The position numbers were made by a program, and so were the translations under genes. From UBA1952 sp965200035 (GTDB lineage: Bacteria; Bacteroidota; Bacteroidia; Chitinophagales; Chitinophagaceae), in NCBI GenBank assembly GCA_965200035.1, contig OZ241334.1:1922001-1986000 (forward strand): a stretch of DNA of 64,000 nucleotides. The letters run 5' to 3'. The notes below the pieces were generated by a model. The model was given only the letters and a program-made list of their open reading frames with translations, did no database searches and was not told the DNA's origin. Below, in pieces: positions 43,143-51,977 of this stretch (the first letter of the stretch is position 1; each line of letters starts with the position of its first letter).

Positions 43143-43167
43143 GGATCGGGACGCGACAGCGACCTGA
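43143..43167 (-). repeat. 25-bp dispersed hairpin repeat, copy 3
   Basis: Read on the minus strand it starts TCAGGTCGCT and ends CCGATCC. The C-to-T change in the arm leaves a G-T pair, so the hairpin is preserved. It lies between the divergent mnmA and aroB genes. Confidence 0.75.
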
Positions 43168-43271
43168 GCCGGTTCAGAAAACACCCGAAAGCATTTCCCT
43201 GAAAACCGGTGCAAAAGTACAATAAACCCATCAGCGTTCTTATCACAACTCTTTACGAGGTCATAGCTTCC

Positions 43272-43279
43272 TACCTTTG
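43272..43279 (+). promoter_or_regulatory. aroB -7 promoter element
   Basis: TACCTTTG, 18 nt before the ATG at 43298. It favours that start over an in-frame codon 21 nt upstream, which would lie almost in the promoter. Confidence 0.55.
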
Positions 43280-43297
43280 GGCAATAATCCTGCCGCC

Positions 43298-44326
43298 ATG
43301 CGCACCTTTCCCTTTTCCTTCCCATCGGGCACTACCGAATACCTGTCTGAAGCCACGATGGATGATCTGCGGGAAAAAGCGCCGCCGAAATCTTCTGTGA
43401 TTATTACCGATGAAACGGTGGCAGCACTTTATGGAAAGCAGCTGGAAGATTACCGGATCATCAATATGCAGGCAGGCGAAGCGCACAAGACTTGGGAAAC
43501 CGTTGAAATGATTGCCGGCAGGCTGATGGAGCTTGGAGCGCACCGGGGCACCTTGCTGATCGGATTGGGCGGCGGCGTAGTGACAGACATTACCGGATTC
43601 GTGTCGAGCATCTACATGCGCGGAGTGCCATTTGCATTTGTGCCGACTACACTATTGGCTATGGTGGATGCCGCCATCGGCGGAAAGAATGGCGTGAATG
43701 TAGCCATGCACAAAAATATGCTCGGCACTATCCGTCAACCTTCTTTCATTCTCTACAATACTGATTTTTTGCTGACACTGCCTGAAGAGCAATGGAGCAA
43801 TGGATTTGCCGAGATCATTAAATATGGCTATATCGCCGATGCGCGCATCCTTACCACCTTGCAGCAAAGCGATGTCGCCTACTTCCAAAAACATCCACAC
43901 CAGCTTGCGGGGCTTATTGAAGGATGTGTGGATATCAAGAACAAAATTGTGCATGCAGATGAGCATGAAACGGGCCTGCGGAAGATGCTCAACTTCGGCC
44001 ATACGGCCGGCCATGCCTTTGAGATGATGGGCAATCTGCCGCACGGCTATGCCGTAGGATTGGGTATGATTGTAGCGGTGCTCCTCTCCGAAAAGCATAA
44101 AGCATTGCCTCAGGCAACAAGACAGCAGCTGACCAGCATTTTAGCAACATACGGCTTACCAACGCAGATTGATTTTGATGTAAAGGAAGCCATAGAGATC
44201 ATGCGGATGGATAAGAAGAAAGACGATCAGGGCATTGATTATATCTTACTGGAAAAGCCCGGTGTCGCCGTCATTCATAAGCTGAAGCCGGAAGATATTG
44301 CCGCTGTCTGGGGAAAGCTGAATTGA
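43298..44326 (+). CDS. aroB: 3-dehydroquinate synthase
   Basis: A 342-residue enzyme, the second step of the shikimate pathway (DAHP to 3-dehydroquinate). The NAD-binding GLGGGVVTDITGFVSSIYMRG lies near residue 88 and PTTLLAMVDAAIGGKNGVN near residue 118. Zinc-binding residues sit in DEHETGLRKMLNFGHTAGHAFE near residues 215-235. The ATG at 43298 gives MRTFPFSFPSG and lies just behind the TACCTTTG box. No other shikimate genes are adjacent. Confidence 0.95.
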   Translation: MRTFPFSFPSGTTEYLSEATMDDLREKAPPKSSVIITDETVAALYGKQLEDYRIINMQAGEAHKTWETVEMIAGRLMELGAHRGTLLIGLGGGVVTDITGFVSSIYMRGVPFAFVPTTLLAMVDAAIGGKNGVNVAMHKNMLGTIRQPSFILYNTDFLLTLPEEQWSNGFAEIIKYGYIADARILTTLQQSDVAYFQKHPHQLAGLIEGCVDIKNKIVHADEHETGLRKMLNFGHTAGHAFEMMGNLPHGYAVGLGMIVAVLLSEKHKALPQATRQQLTSILATYGLPTQIDFDVKEAIEIMRMDKKKDDQGIDYILLEKPGVAVIHKLKPEDIAAVWGKLN

Positions 44327-44355
44327 CACTTTTCTTTTGATCTGTGCAAAGCCGG

Positions 44356-44387
44356 TTTGCTGTAAGCCCGTAATTGTCAGTATATTG
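44356..44387 (+). promoter_or_regulatory. yifB promoter (TTTG-N21-TATATTG)
   Basis: TTTG at 44356-44359 and TATATTG at 44381-44387, spaced 21 nt, resembling the Bacteroidota -33/-7 pair. The ATG is 28 nt downstream. Confidence 0.45.
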
Positions 44388-44415
44388 CCGCCCCCTTTTA
44401 ATTTGGAACAAATTT

Positions 44416-45957
44416 ATGCTTGTAAAAGTATTTGGCAGTGCTGTGTATGGCGTTGAGGCGATGACGATCACGATGGAAGTCGATGCCTCCAGTGGCGTAA
44501 CAGGCTACTTCATCGTTGGCCTGCCGGATAATGCGGTAAAGGAAAGCCTTGACCGGGTGACCTCTGCCCTGCGTAACAGCAAGCTGGAGCGGCCCCGTGC
44601 CAAAGTGCTGATCAATATGGCGCCGGCGGATATCAAGAAGGCAGGCGCGGCATACGATCTTCCGATTGCCATCGGGATGCTGGCCGTAGGCGGGCAGATC
44701 GGGGCAGATCGATTAAGTGACTACGTGATCATGGGTGAGCTTGGGCTGGACGGCGCTTTGCAGCCCATCAAAGGCGCGCTGCCAATAGCTATTCAGGCAC
44801 GTGCCGAAAAATTCAAGGGCCTGATTCTGCCGAAAGAAAATGCGCGCGAGGCCGCATTGGTCAATAATCTGGAAGTCTATGGCGCTGCAAATCTTCTGGA
44901 GGTAGTGGATTTTCTGAACGGCAAAAACAATCTGCATCCGGTTAGGGTCAATACGCGCGAAGAATTCTTTGATGCGCAGGCTCATTTCGACATAGATTTT
45001 GATGATGTAAAAGGACAGGAAAATGTAAAGCGCGCATTGGAGATTGCCGCCGCAGGCGGACATAACGCCATCCTGATTGGCCCGCCGGGAGCGGGCAAGA
45101 CGATGCTGGCCAAGCGGATGCCAACCATCCTGCCGCCTATTTCATTACAGGAAGCACTGGAAACTACCAAGATACATTCTGTAGCGGGTAAGCTCAGCGG
45201 TAATACGTCGCTTGTAGCGCACCGGCCGTTTCGCTCACCGCACCATACTATCTCAGATGTAGCGCTGGTTGGTGGTGGTGGCAATCCACAGCCCGGCGAA
45301 ATATCATTGGCGCATAATGGCGTATTATTTCTGGATGAACTACCAGAGTTCAAGCGTACGGTGCTGGAAGTGATGCGACAGCCCATAGAAGAGCGGCGCG
45401 TAACGATCGCGCGGGCCCGCATGAGCATTGACTTTCCGGCATCGTTTATGCTGCTGGCTTCCATGAATCCCTGCCCCTGTGGCTATTACAATCATCCTGA
45501 GAAAGAGTGCAGCTGCTCGCCGGTGATGGTACAGCGCTATCTCAATAAGATATCCGGTCCTTTGCTGGACCGTATAGACCTGCATGTAGAGGTGACGCCT
45601 GTATCATTTAATGAGCTGTCGGCACAGAGCCGAAGTGAGCCCAGCGCAGCCGTGCGTGAGCGCGTGATACGCGCCCGTGAGCGGCAGGAAAAACGCTTTG
45701 AGGCAGAGCAGGGCGTATATGCCAATGCACATATGGGATCAAAGCAGCTTAAAGAAGTTTGTACGATTTCCAATGTGGGCGCTAATCTGCTGAAGAAAGC
45801 CATGGAGCGACTGAATTTATCTGCCCGCGCGTACGATCGCATTCTGAAAGTATCGCGGACAATAGCTGATCTTGGAAGCAGTGATGAGATATTACCAGAG
45901 CATCTGGCGGAGGCCATTCAATACCGCAGCCTGGACCGGGAAGGCTGGGCAGGGTAA
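44416..45957 (+). CDS. yifB: YifB-family Mg-chelatase-like AAA+ ATPase
   Basis: A 513-residue protein, related to ComM/YifB. The N-terminal ChlI-like domain opens VKVFGSAVYGVEAMTITMEV. The AAA+ core has Walker A LIGPPGAGKTMLAKR near residue 220 and Walker B LFLDELPEF near residue 305. A four-cysteine cluster (NPCPCGYYN, then ECSCSP) lies near residues 352-370. ComM is known as a branch-migration helicase promoting natural transformation, so a role in DNA uptake or recombination is possible. The ATG at 44416 is favoured, since the longer start adds residues unlike the family. Confidence 0.92.
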   Translation: MLVKVFGSAVYGVEAMTITMEVDASSGVTGYFIVGLPDNAVKESLDRVTSALRNSKLERPRAKVLINMAPADIKKAGAAYDLPIAIGMLAVGGQIGADRLSDYVIMGELGLDGALQPIKGALPIAIQARAEKFKGLILPKENAREAALVNNLEVYGAANLLEVVDFLNGKNNLHPVRVNTREEFFDAQAHFDIDFDDVKGQENVKRALEIAAAGGHNAILIGPPGAGKTMLAKRMPTILPPISLQEALETTKIHSVAGKLSGNTSLVAHRPFRSPHHTISDVALVGGGGNPQPGEISLAHNGVLFLDELPEFKRTVLEVMRQPIEERRVTIARARMSIDFPASFMLLASMNPCPCGYYNHPEKECSCSPVMVQRYLNKISGPLLDRIDLHVEVTPVSFNELSAQSRSEPSAAVRERVIRARERQEKRFEAEQGVYANAHMGSKQLKEVCTISNVGANLLKKAMERLNLSARAYDRILKVSRTIADLGSSDEILPEHLAEAIQYRSLDREGWAG

Positions 45958-45984
45958 TGTTTTGCAGATAAAATAAAACAACTC

Positions 45985-46437
45985 ATGAATCATAACCTGT
46001 TTTACCTGTTCCCGTTTTTCTTCGCGGGGATGTGGCTATTGGCTACTTTTCTTATATCAAGATTTGGGTGGGCGGCGCTTGCTGAAAAATATGAAGCCTT
46101 CACGGATTTTACCGGCAAAAGAATAGGCATCATCTACGCTAAGATCAACCTGGTGGAATACAGGAATGTGCTCGTGCTGAAATACAATGAGCAGGGCATT
46201 TATCTGAGACCGATTATCCTGTTCCGCACTTTTCATAAACCTATAATGATACCCTGGCAAGAGATCATGTCTGTAAAAGTGAAAAAAACATGGCTCTCCC
46301 GCACGGTTGAGCTGACTATTGGCGATCCACGCGTGGCTGTCATCACACTTAGTGAATCTTTATTCAGGCGGCTATCCTCATTTATGCCGGCACTTTCACA
46401 ACAAATTTCCGGACGAGATAAGCAAAAATTTATTTGA
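45985..46437 (+). CDS. Small membrane protein with PH-like domain, unknown function
   Basis: A 150-residue protein. One or two hydrophobic helices occupy residues 5-32. The remainder is a beta-rich cytoplasmic domain (YNEQGIYLRPIILFRTFHKPIMIPWQEIMSVKV) whose pattern resembles bacterial PH-like domains. It lies 28 bp after yifB and may be co-transcribed. The end converges on pyrH; I see only a weak hairpin there. Confidence 0.68.
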   Translation: MNHNLFYLFPFFFAGMWLLATFLISRFGWAALAEKYEAFTDFTGKRIGIIYAKINLVEYRNVLVLKYNEQGIYLRPIILFRTFHKPIMIPWQEIMSVKVKKTWLSRTVELTIGDPRVAVITLSESLFRRLSSFMPALSQQISGRDKQKFI

Positions 46438-46495
46438 AAGAAAAACCGGATTACATCCCTGCAACCCGGCTTTACAATGCTTTAAACGTTCGCTA

Positions 46496-47206
46496 TCAGC
46501 TCACCAGCGTACCGATCGACTTACCGATTACTACTTCCAGCAAATTGCCCGGCCGGTGCATGTCGAATACGATGATTGGCAGATTATTTTCCTGGCAAAG
46601 GGTGAATGCAGTCATATCCATTACTTTCAGTCCTTGTGCAATGACCTCACCAAAAGACAGTGTTTCAAAACGCGTAGCGGTCAGATCTTTTTCAGGATCA
46701 GCAGTGTAGATGCCATCTACACGGGTGCCCTTCAGAATCACATCTGCATTGATCTCAATAGCGCGTAGCGAGCCTGCCGTATCCGTTGTAAAATAGGGAT
46801 TGCCTGTTCCGGCGCCGAAAATTACCACACGGCCTTTCTCAAGGTGGCGAATGGCCTTGCGGCGGATGTATGGCTCAGCCACCTGCTCCATCTTAATAGC
46901 GCTCTGAAGACGGGTATTTACTCCGGCCTTTTCCAGCGCAGCCTGAAGTGCCATGCCATTGATTACTGTAGCCAGCATACCCATATAATCGCCCTGTGCG
47001 CGCTCAATGCCGGTTTCTGCCTCGTTCATGCCGCGGTAGATATTGCCGCCGCCGATCACTACAGCTACCTGAACGCCAATATCTGTAATCAGCTTGATGT
47101 CTTTGGCGTAAGATTCCAGCATGGCGGGTGAAATGCCATAGTTGCGGTCGCCCATCAGGCTTTCGCCGGAGAGCTTTAAAAGTATTCTGTTGTATTTAGG
47201 AAGCAT
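46496..47206 (-). CDS. pyrH: UMP kinase
   Basis: A 236-residue hexameric kinase of the amino acid kinase fold, phosphorylating UMP to UDP. Motifs are YNRILLKLSGESLMG at the N-terminus, VAVVIGGGNIYRG near residue 48, GTGNPYFTTDTAG near residue 130 and KGTRVDGIYTADPEKD near residue 158. The ATG at 47206 gives MLPKYNRILLKLSG; the start 11 codons upstream is not family-like. A short hairpin (47229-47248, ATCCGC/GCGGAT) lies in the leader. No tsf or frr neighbour is present. Confidence 0.95.
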   Translation of the reverse strand: MLPKYNRILLKLSGESLMGDRNYGISPAMLESYAKDIKLITDIGVQVAVVIGGGNIYRGMNEAETGIERAQGDYMGMLATVINGMALQAALEKAGVNTRLQSAIKMEQVAEPYIRRKAIRHLEKGRVVIFGAGTGNPYFTTDTAGSLRAIEINADVILKGTRVDGIYTADPEKDLTATRFETLSFGEVIAQGLKVMDMTAFTLCQENNLPIIVFDMHRPGNLLEVVIGKSIGTLVS

Positions 47207-47420
47207 CTTGTTGATTTCGGATTGGCAAATCCGCTGCAAAAAGCGGATGCTTTATGGCTGCAGCGCTGCAAAAAAAAGAAAAAAAATCCGGTAAGGGCCG
47301 CTTTTTGTATTTATTGCAGGATTGGCTGCATACTTCCGGTTATTCAAAGGGATTTACAGATGAGCGCATACCTGAACGCCATATAGCTGTTATCTTTACG
47401 CGCCTTCCCGAAAGTGCCTC

Positions 47421-48842
47421 ATGGTATTCAGCAGTATTGTATTCCTGTTCTATTTCCTGCCGCTGTTTCTGCTGGTTTATTATCTGGCAGATGCACGGTA
47501 CCGGAATGTGGTGATCCTCTTGGGGAGCATTGTCTTTTATGCCTGGGGAGCGCCGAAATTCATTTTCGTATTGCTCGGCACTACGGTTGCAGACTTTGTG
47601 ATTGTGCGCAGGATGGCGGAAACGCCCATCTTATGGATAAGAAGATTGCTGCTTGCCTTTTCGCTGAGTATTAATCTCGGGCTACTGGTTTATTTCAAAT
47701 ACAGCAACTTTTTTATCGGGAATATCAATACCGTGCTGAATGTAGCGGACGGTCATACGATTCAATGGACACAACTGGCATTGCCGATCGGCATTTCATT
47801 TTATACTTTTGAAACGATCACGTATGTGATGGATGTGTACCGAGGCGTGCATAAGCCTTTGCGCAATTTCTGGGATTATCAGACCTACATTATCCTCTTT
47901 CCGAAGCTCATAGCCGGGCCAATTGTGCGCTATCACGATATCGCCGGCCAACTGTACGACCGCAGCGCTTACGAAACAACCGAGTACCGGCTGAGGGGAT
48001 TGTACCGCTTTGTATTGGGGCTGACGAAGAAGGTGCTCATCGCCAATGTAATGGGCAATCAGGCCGACCAGATTTTTCACACACCGCCCGGCACGCTCAG
48101 CACTTTCACTGCCTGGATGGGAGCGCTCAGCTATACATTCCAGATCTATTTCGACTTTTCAGGCTATTCAGATATGGCGATCGGGCTGGGACTAATGATG
48201 GGCTTTAGATTTCCGGAGAATTTCAACAATCCCTATACTGCTACTTCCATCACCGATTTCTGGCGCCGCTGGCATATCACGCTTGGCTCATGGATGCGCA
48301 ATTACCTGTACATTCCGCTCGGTGGAAATCGTGTATCCAACACACGTCTGTATTTCAATCTTTGGTTGGTATTTCTCGCTTCCGGCCTGTGGCACGGCGC
48401 TGCATGGGGATTCATTATCTGGGGCGCTTATCACGGGCTGTTTCTGGTGCTTGAGCGCATGTTCTTAGGCAAGTGGCTGAGCAAAATTGGAAAACTGTCT
48501 GTTGTATATAGCTTTATAGTAGTGCTGATTGGCTGGGTTTTCTTCCGGCTGGAGCATCTGCATCCTTCCCTGGCTTACCTGAAGCGGATGGTTACCTACG
48601 CACCGCTTCCTGGTAAATGGCTTCCCGAAGCTGATTATTATTTCTTCCTGCTGCTCGCTGTTGTCTGCTCCTTCTTCACACTGCTGCCTTTCGGGCAAAG
48701 AATACAGGATGCCATTTATCACCAGCATTATACCAACCGGCGGCATATCCTGATGACGTTCGTAAGCCTGATACTACTGGTTGTTTGCGCAGGGCGCATC
48801 ATGACTGCTTCGTTTAATCCGTTCATCTATTTCAGGTTCTGA
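47421..48842 (+). CDS. MBOAT-family membrane O-acyltransferase (AlgI/DltB-like)
   Basis: A 473-residue polytopic membrane protein with about ten helices. The MBOAT signature SITDFWRRWHITLGSWMRNYLYIPLGGNR lies near residue 275. The catalytic histidine is in GLWHGAAWGFIIWGAYHG near residue 325. AlgI-type enzymes pass acetyl groups across the membrane to periplasmic acceptors. The next gene, 4 bp later, encodes an AlgX/AlgJ-like SGNH protein, the usual partner that completes transfer to a polysaccharide. The acceptor is unknown, and no alginate or cellulose genes are adjacent. Confidence 0.92.
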   Translation: MVFSSIVFLFYFLPLFLLVYYLADARYRNVVILLGSIVFYAWGAPKFIFVLLGTTVADFVIVRRMAETPILWIRRLLLAFSLSINLGLLVYFKYSNFFIGNINTVLNVADGHTIQWTQLALPIGISFYTFETITYVMDVYRGVHKPLRNFWDYQTYIILFPKLIAGPIVRYHDIAGQLYDRSAYETTEYRLRGLYRFVLGLTKKVLIANVMGNQADQIFHTPPGTLSTFTAWMGALSYTFQIYFDFSGYSDMAIGLGLMMGFRFPENFNNPYTATSITDFWRRWHITLGSWMRNYLYIPLGGNRVSNTRLYFNLWLVFLASGLWHGAAWGFIIWGAYHGLFLVLERMFLGKWLSKIGKLSVVYSFIVVLIGWVFFRLEHLHPSLAYLKRMVTYAPLPGKWLPEADYYFFLLLAVVCSFFTLLPFGQRIQDAIYHQHYTNRRHILMTFVSLILLVVCAGRIMTASFNPFIYFRF

Positions 48843-48846
48843 TCGT

Positions 48847-50022
48847 ATGAAAAAGACCTTGGATCTGCGGAAATGGCTGTTCGGCTTCCTGATGCTGGTG
48901 CTCTTGCTGCCCATGCTGAATCATGTATTCTTTTTCATAGAAAGCGCGCCATTAAAGGGAGACGTTCATCTTGCGCCGGATACCGTATTTACGCCGGATG
49001 CCTGGCTGCGCGGCGCTTATCAGGCACAGAAAGAAAGTTACCTGAACGATCATACCGGATTCCAGACCGATTTTGTGCGGATTAATAATCAACTGGATTA
49101 CCTTGCTTTCGGCAAGCTGCATGCCCGCAATGTGATGATGGGCAAGCAGCAGTACCTGTTTGAAAGCGGCTATCAGGATGCTTACTTCGGAGCAGATTTT
49201 GAAGGCGACAGCCTCATACGCGAGCGGCTGCTGAAGCTGCGCTACATACAGGACACGCTCAGCCGTGCAGGCAAGCAGCTGGTGCTGGCATTTGCGCCTT
49301 CCAAGTCAAGCTTCTATCCTGAATACCTGCCAAACCTTCATCCGCAGCCAAGGCCAGATGGCAAGACCAACTACAGTGTCATTAAGAAAATGTGCGGGGA
49401 GCTGGGCATACAAAACATAGACCTCAACGGCTGGTACCGAAGTATAAAAACAAAGTATCCCAACCGCCTGTTCTCAAAACAGGGTATTCACTGGACGCTC
49501 TACGGCGCCGACCTTGCTGCTGATACTTTTAACCGCTATCTGGGCAGGCTGCTGCACAAGCAAATACCAACGGTCACTACTACCGGCACTACCTGCGGAC
49601 AACCACCTAAAGGAAGCGATAACGACATCAGCGCGGCGCTCAACCTGATCTGGCCTTATACCAAAGAGGAATTTTGCTACAACAATCTATCATTCAACGA
49701 AGACAGCGCTACCACTCAGAAACCGGATGTCATTTTTATCTCGGACAGCTTTTTCTGGGTTTTCTTGAACGAAGGATTTCCGCAGCATTGCTACAGTCGG
49801 TGGCAATCCTGGTTTTATTTCGGGCAGGCGGTAGTCTGGCGCGGGCCGGGTACAGAGATCACCGATCAACCGCTGAGCGCGATCAATTGGATGGATGAGC
49901 TGAAGCAAACGGATGCGGTAGTGCTGCTTTTTACAGAGCCTAACTTAGTTGATATGGGACGTGGTTTCATAGAGCAGGCATACGATCAGTTTCATGGAAT
50001 AACAGCCGGACAAAAGCAATAA
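48847..50022 (+). CDS. AlgJ/AlgX-like SGNH hydrolase, O-acetylation partner
   Basis: A 391-residue protein with an N-terminal signal anchor (about residues 12-30, FGFLMLVLLLPMLNHVFFF). The periplasmic domain resembles AlgJ/AlgX: an Asp-Ser pair in VIFISDSFFW near residue 299 and the Gly-x-His-Trp motif in KQGIHWTLYGADLAADTF near residue 215, which would hold the catalytic Asp/His. It probably receives acetyl from the MBOAT protein and places it on a surface glycan. A strong hairpin follows the stop. Confidence 0.82.
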   Translation: MKKTLDLRKWLFGFLMLVLLLPMLNHVFFFIESAPLKGDVHLAPDTVFTPDAWLRGAYQAQKESYLNDHTGFQTDFVRINNQLDYLAFGKLHARNVMMGKQQYLFESGYQDAYFGADFEGDSLIRERLLKLRYIQDTLSRAGKQLVLAFAPSKSSFYPEYLPNLHPQPRPDGKTNYSVIKKMCGELGIQNIDLNGWYRSIKTKYPNRLFSKQGIHWTLYGADLAADTFNRYLGRLLHKQIPTVTTTGTTCGQPPKGSDNDISAALNLIWPYTKEEFCYNNLSFNEDSATTQKPDVIFISDSFFWVFLNEGFPQHCYSRWQSWFYFGQAVVWRGPGTEITDQPLSAINWMDELKQTDAVVLLFTEPNLVDMGRGFIEQAYDQFHGITAGQKQ

Positions 50023-50050
50023 AAAAGCGGCCTTTTCAGAACCGCTTTTT
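50022..50050. terminator. Bidirectional terminator between the AlgJ-like gene and gcvT
   Basis: Stem AAAAAGCGG paired with CCGCTTTTT around an 11-nt loop, with A and T runs on either side, between convergent genes. Confidence 0.88.
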
Positions 50051-50072
50051 CAATATGTTTTCTTCGTGAAGC

Positions 50073-51161
50073 TTATTGTACAAAAGGCATTTTTACAACC
50101 TGGGCTTTCAGCGCTTTATCGCGCACCACCACAAATACATCGCTGCCATCTGCTGCAGATTCTTTGGCTATATAAGCCATGCCTATTGCTTTGCTGAGGC
50201 TTGGGCTTTGCGTGCCGCTGGTCACATAGCCAATCTCCTGGCCTTCGGCATTCTGTATCTTATAGCCATGGCGGGGAATGCCTTTATCGACCATCTCGAT
50301 ACCAACCAGCTTGCGCTTGATGCCTTCTGCTTTCTGCGCTTCCAGCATCGGGCGGGCGGTAAAGTCTTTGGTGAACTTGGTCACCCAGCCAAGACCGGCT
50401 TCAAGGGGTGAGGTGGTATCGTCAATATCATTGCCATACAGCGCGAAGCCTTTCTCCAGGCGCAGTGTATCGCGGGCAGCGAGACCGATCGGCTTCATCC
50501 CTTTAGGTGAGCCTACGCGAAAAATCTCGTCCCATATCTTCTGCGCATTGCCATCCTTATCTTCAAAATAAATCTCTACACCGCCGGAGCCGGTATAGCC
50601 TGTAGCGCTTACCAGCACATTATCCACGCCTGCAAAGCGGCCTTTTGTAAACGTGTAATATTTCAGGTTAGTAATGTCCATATCGGTCAGCTCCTGCAGT
50701 ATTTTAACTGCATTCGGGCCCTGAATGGCCAGAAGACCCGTGCGGTCGCTGATGTTCTCCATCTCCACGCCATTCGTATTGAACGTGGAAATCCAGTTCC
50801 AGTCTTTTTCAATGTTGGAGGCATTCACCACCAGCATGTAGGTCTTGTTCTCTTCAATGCAATAGACGAGCAGATCATCCACGATGCCGCCACGGTCATT
50901 GGGCAGGCAGGAATACTGCGCTTTCCCGGCAGTCAGCTTCGAAGCGTCATTGCTGGTTAGGCGCTGGATCAGATCGAGAGCGCCTTCCCCTTTCAGCATA
51001 AACTCACCCATGTGGCTTACGTCAAATACGCCGGCATTGTTGCGCACGGTATTGTGCTCTTCGTTGATGCTGGTGTAAGAGATGGGCATGTTGTAGCCGG
51101 CAAATTCGGCCATCTTAGCGCCCAGATCAAGGTGCTTTTGCGTAAAAGGAGTGGATTTCAT
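50073..51161 (-). CDS. gcvT: Glycine cleavage system T protein (aminomethyltransferase)
   Basis: A 362-residue folate-dependent enzyme that releases ammonia and passes the methylene group to tetrahydrofolate in glycine breakdown. The N-terminus has MAEFAGYNMPISYTSINEEHNTVRNNAGVFDVSHMGEF in outline, with the conserved Asp of FDVSHMGE near residue 47. GLAARDTLRLEKGFALYGNDI lies near residue 230, with the family arginine. Length is normal. gcvH and gcvP are not in this window. Confidence 0.96.
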   Translation of the reverse strand: MKSTPFTQKHLDLGAKMAEFAGYNMPISYTSINEEHNTVRNNAGVFDVSHMGEFMLKGEGALDLIQRLTSNDASKLTAGKAQYSCLPNDRGGIVDDLLVYCIEENKTYMLVVNASNIEKDWNWISTFNTNGVEMENISDRTGLLAIQGPNAVKILQELTDMDITNLKYYTFTKGRFAGVDNVLVSATGYTGSGGVEIYFEDKDGNAQKIWDEIFRVGSPKGMKPIGLAARDTLRLEKGFALYGNDIDDTTSPLEAGLGWVTKFTKDFTARPMLEAQKAEGIKRKLVGIEMVDKGIPRHGYKIQNAEGQEIGYVTSGTQSPSLSKAIGMAYIAKESAADGSDVFVVVRDKALKAQVVKMPFVQ

Positions 51162-51180
51162 GGCTGGAATAATGTGGCCG

Positions 51181-51211
51181 CAAAGGTAATTCTGCGGGAG
51201 GATAACGCCAA
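51181..51211 (-). promoter_or_regulatory. gcvT promoter (TTGG-N19-TACCTTTG)
   Basis: Minus strand TACCTTTG at 51188-51181, 19 nt after TTGG, a full -33/-7 pair. The ATG is 19 nt further. I see no glycine riboswitch in the short leader. Confidence 0.6.
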
Positions 51212-51223
51212 CCGGAAAAATAT

Positions 51224-51826
51224 TTAGTCCAGATAGAAGAGTGATTGCGTCTGACGGTCGCGAAAGCCCACCAGCCCACCATACTGACTAAAGTAAACCT
51301 GCCAGATTTTTTGATCCGGATTAGTCATCGTATCGGCATTCATAACCAGCAGATTATTGTATTGATGCGGACCCAGCCGCTCGCTGGCAGAGATATATCC
51401 ATGATTGCCATTTTGCAGCTTGCCGTTATTGATATCAAAGTATCCGGTAAAGTCTAAAACCTTAACGGAAGAAGCGGCAAATAAATCGCCACCGATGACC
51501 AGCGCTACTTCCATGGTATTCTTTCCATTCCGTGAGATATTGGCTGTTGCCGACATGAAGGCATTAGACAAGCAGTCCTGGACCGAGCAGCCGCCAAACT
51601 CATCATGTTTTACATCCGCATCATATTCATCGGAAGTGGTCCGTTCGGTTTCCTGAAAAGAGATTTTTGTGCCGGAAGTATTGGTAAACTGGTACGTATG
51701 CCCCTGCTCATAAGGAATGTACGTGAGATTCTGCTCATCGAAGGCAGGGCATTTATCATGGCATTTACAGCTTACAATAAAGAAGACGATCAGTGCGGCA
51801 AAAGGGAAAACGTATTTGTTGCTCAT
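51224..51826 (-). CDS. Putative lipoprotein, cysteine-containing, unknown function
   Basis: A 200-residue protein with a lipoprotein signal (FPFAALIVFFIVSCKCHDKC; Cys20). Three cysteines lie in the first seven mature residues, and two more are in FGGCSVQDCLS near residue 82. They may form disulfides or bind a metal. No family recognised. It lies 62 bp upstream of the gcvT start in the same direction, but gcvT has its own promoter. Confidence 0.7.
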   Translation of the reverse strand: MSNKYVFPFAALIVFFIVSCKCHDKCPAFDEQNLTYIPYEQGHTYQFTNTSGTKISFQETERTTSDEYDADVKHDEFGGCSVQDCLSNAFMSATANISRNGKNTMEVALVIGGDLFAASSVKVLDFTGYFDINNGKLQNGNHGYISASERLGPHQYNNLLVMNADTMTNPDQKIWQVYFSQYGGLVGFRDRQTQSLFYLD

Positions 51827-51935
51827 ATTGGTTGTAGGGATGGGTCTGGTTTCGTAAAGATGACGTAAAACGGATGTAAGCCATTGGGTATGGTATCGCT
51901 TAAGTAATAATTACGCCTGAAGCGTCTAGTTTTAA

Positions 51936-51943
51936 TATTTTTG
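51936..51943 (+). promoter_or_regulatory. -7 promoter element of the CNNM/CorC-like gene
   Basis: TATTTTTG matches TAnnTTTG, 34 nt before the ATG at 51978. Confidence 0.45.
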
Positions 51944-51977
51944 CCTTCTATCAATTGTCCGCCACGTGCGGATCACT

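Noticed and set aside
47229..47248. Leader hairpin of pyrH as a possible riboswitch or attenuator
   Set aside because: A 6-bp stem alone with no conserved core is not enough. It is noted only in the pyrH entry.
51162..51223. Glycine riboswitch in front of gcvT
   Set aside because: The leader is only about 20-60 nt and lacks room for the glycine aptamer.
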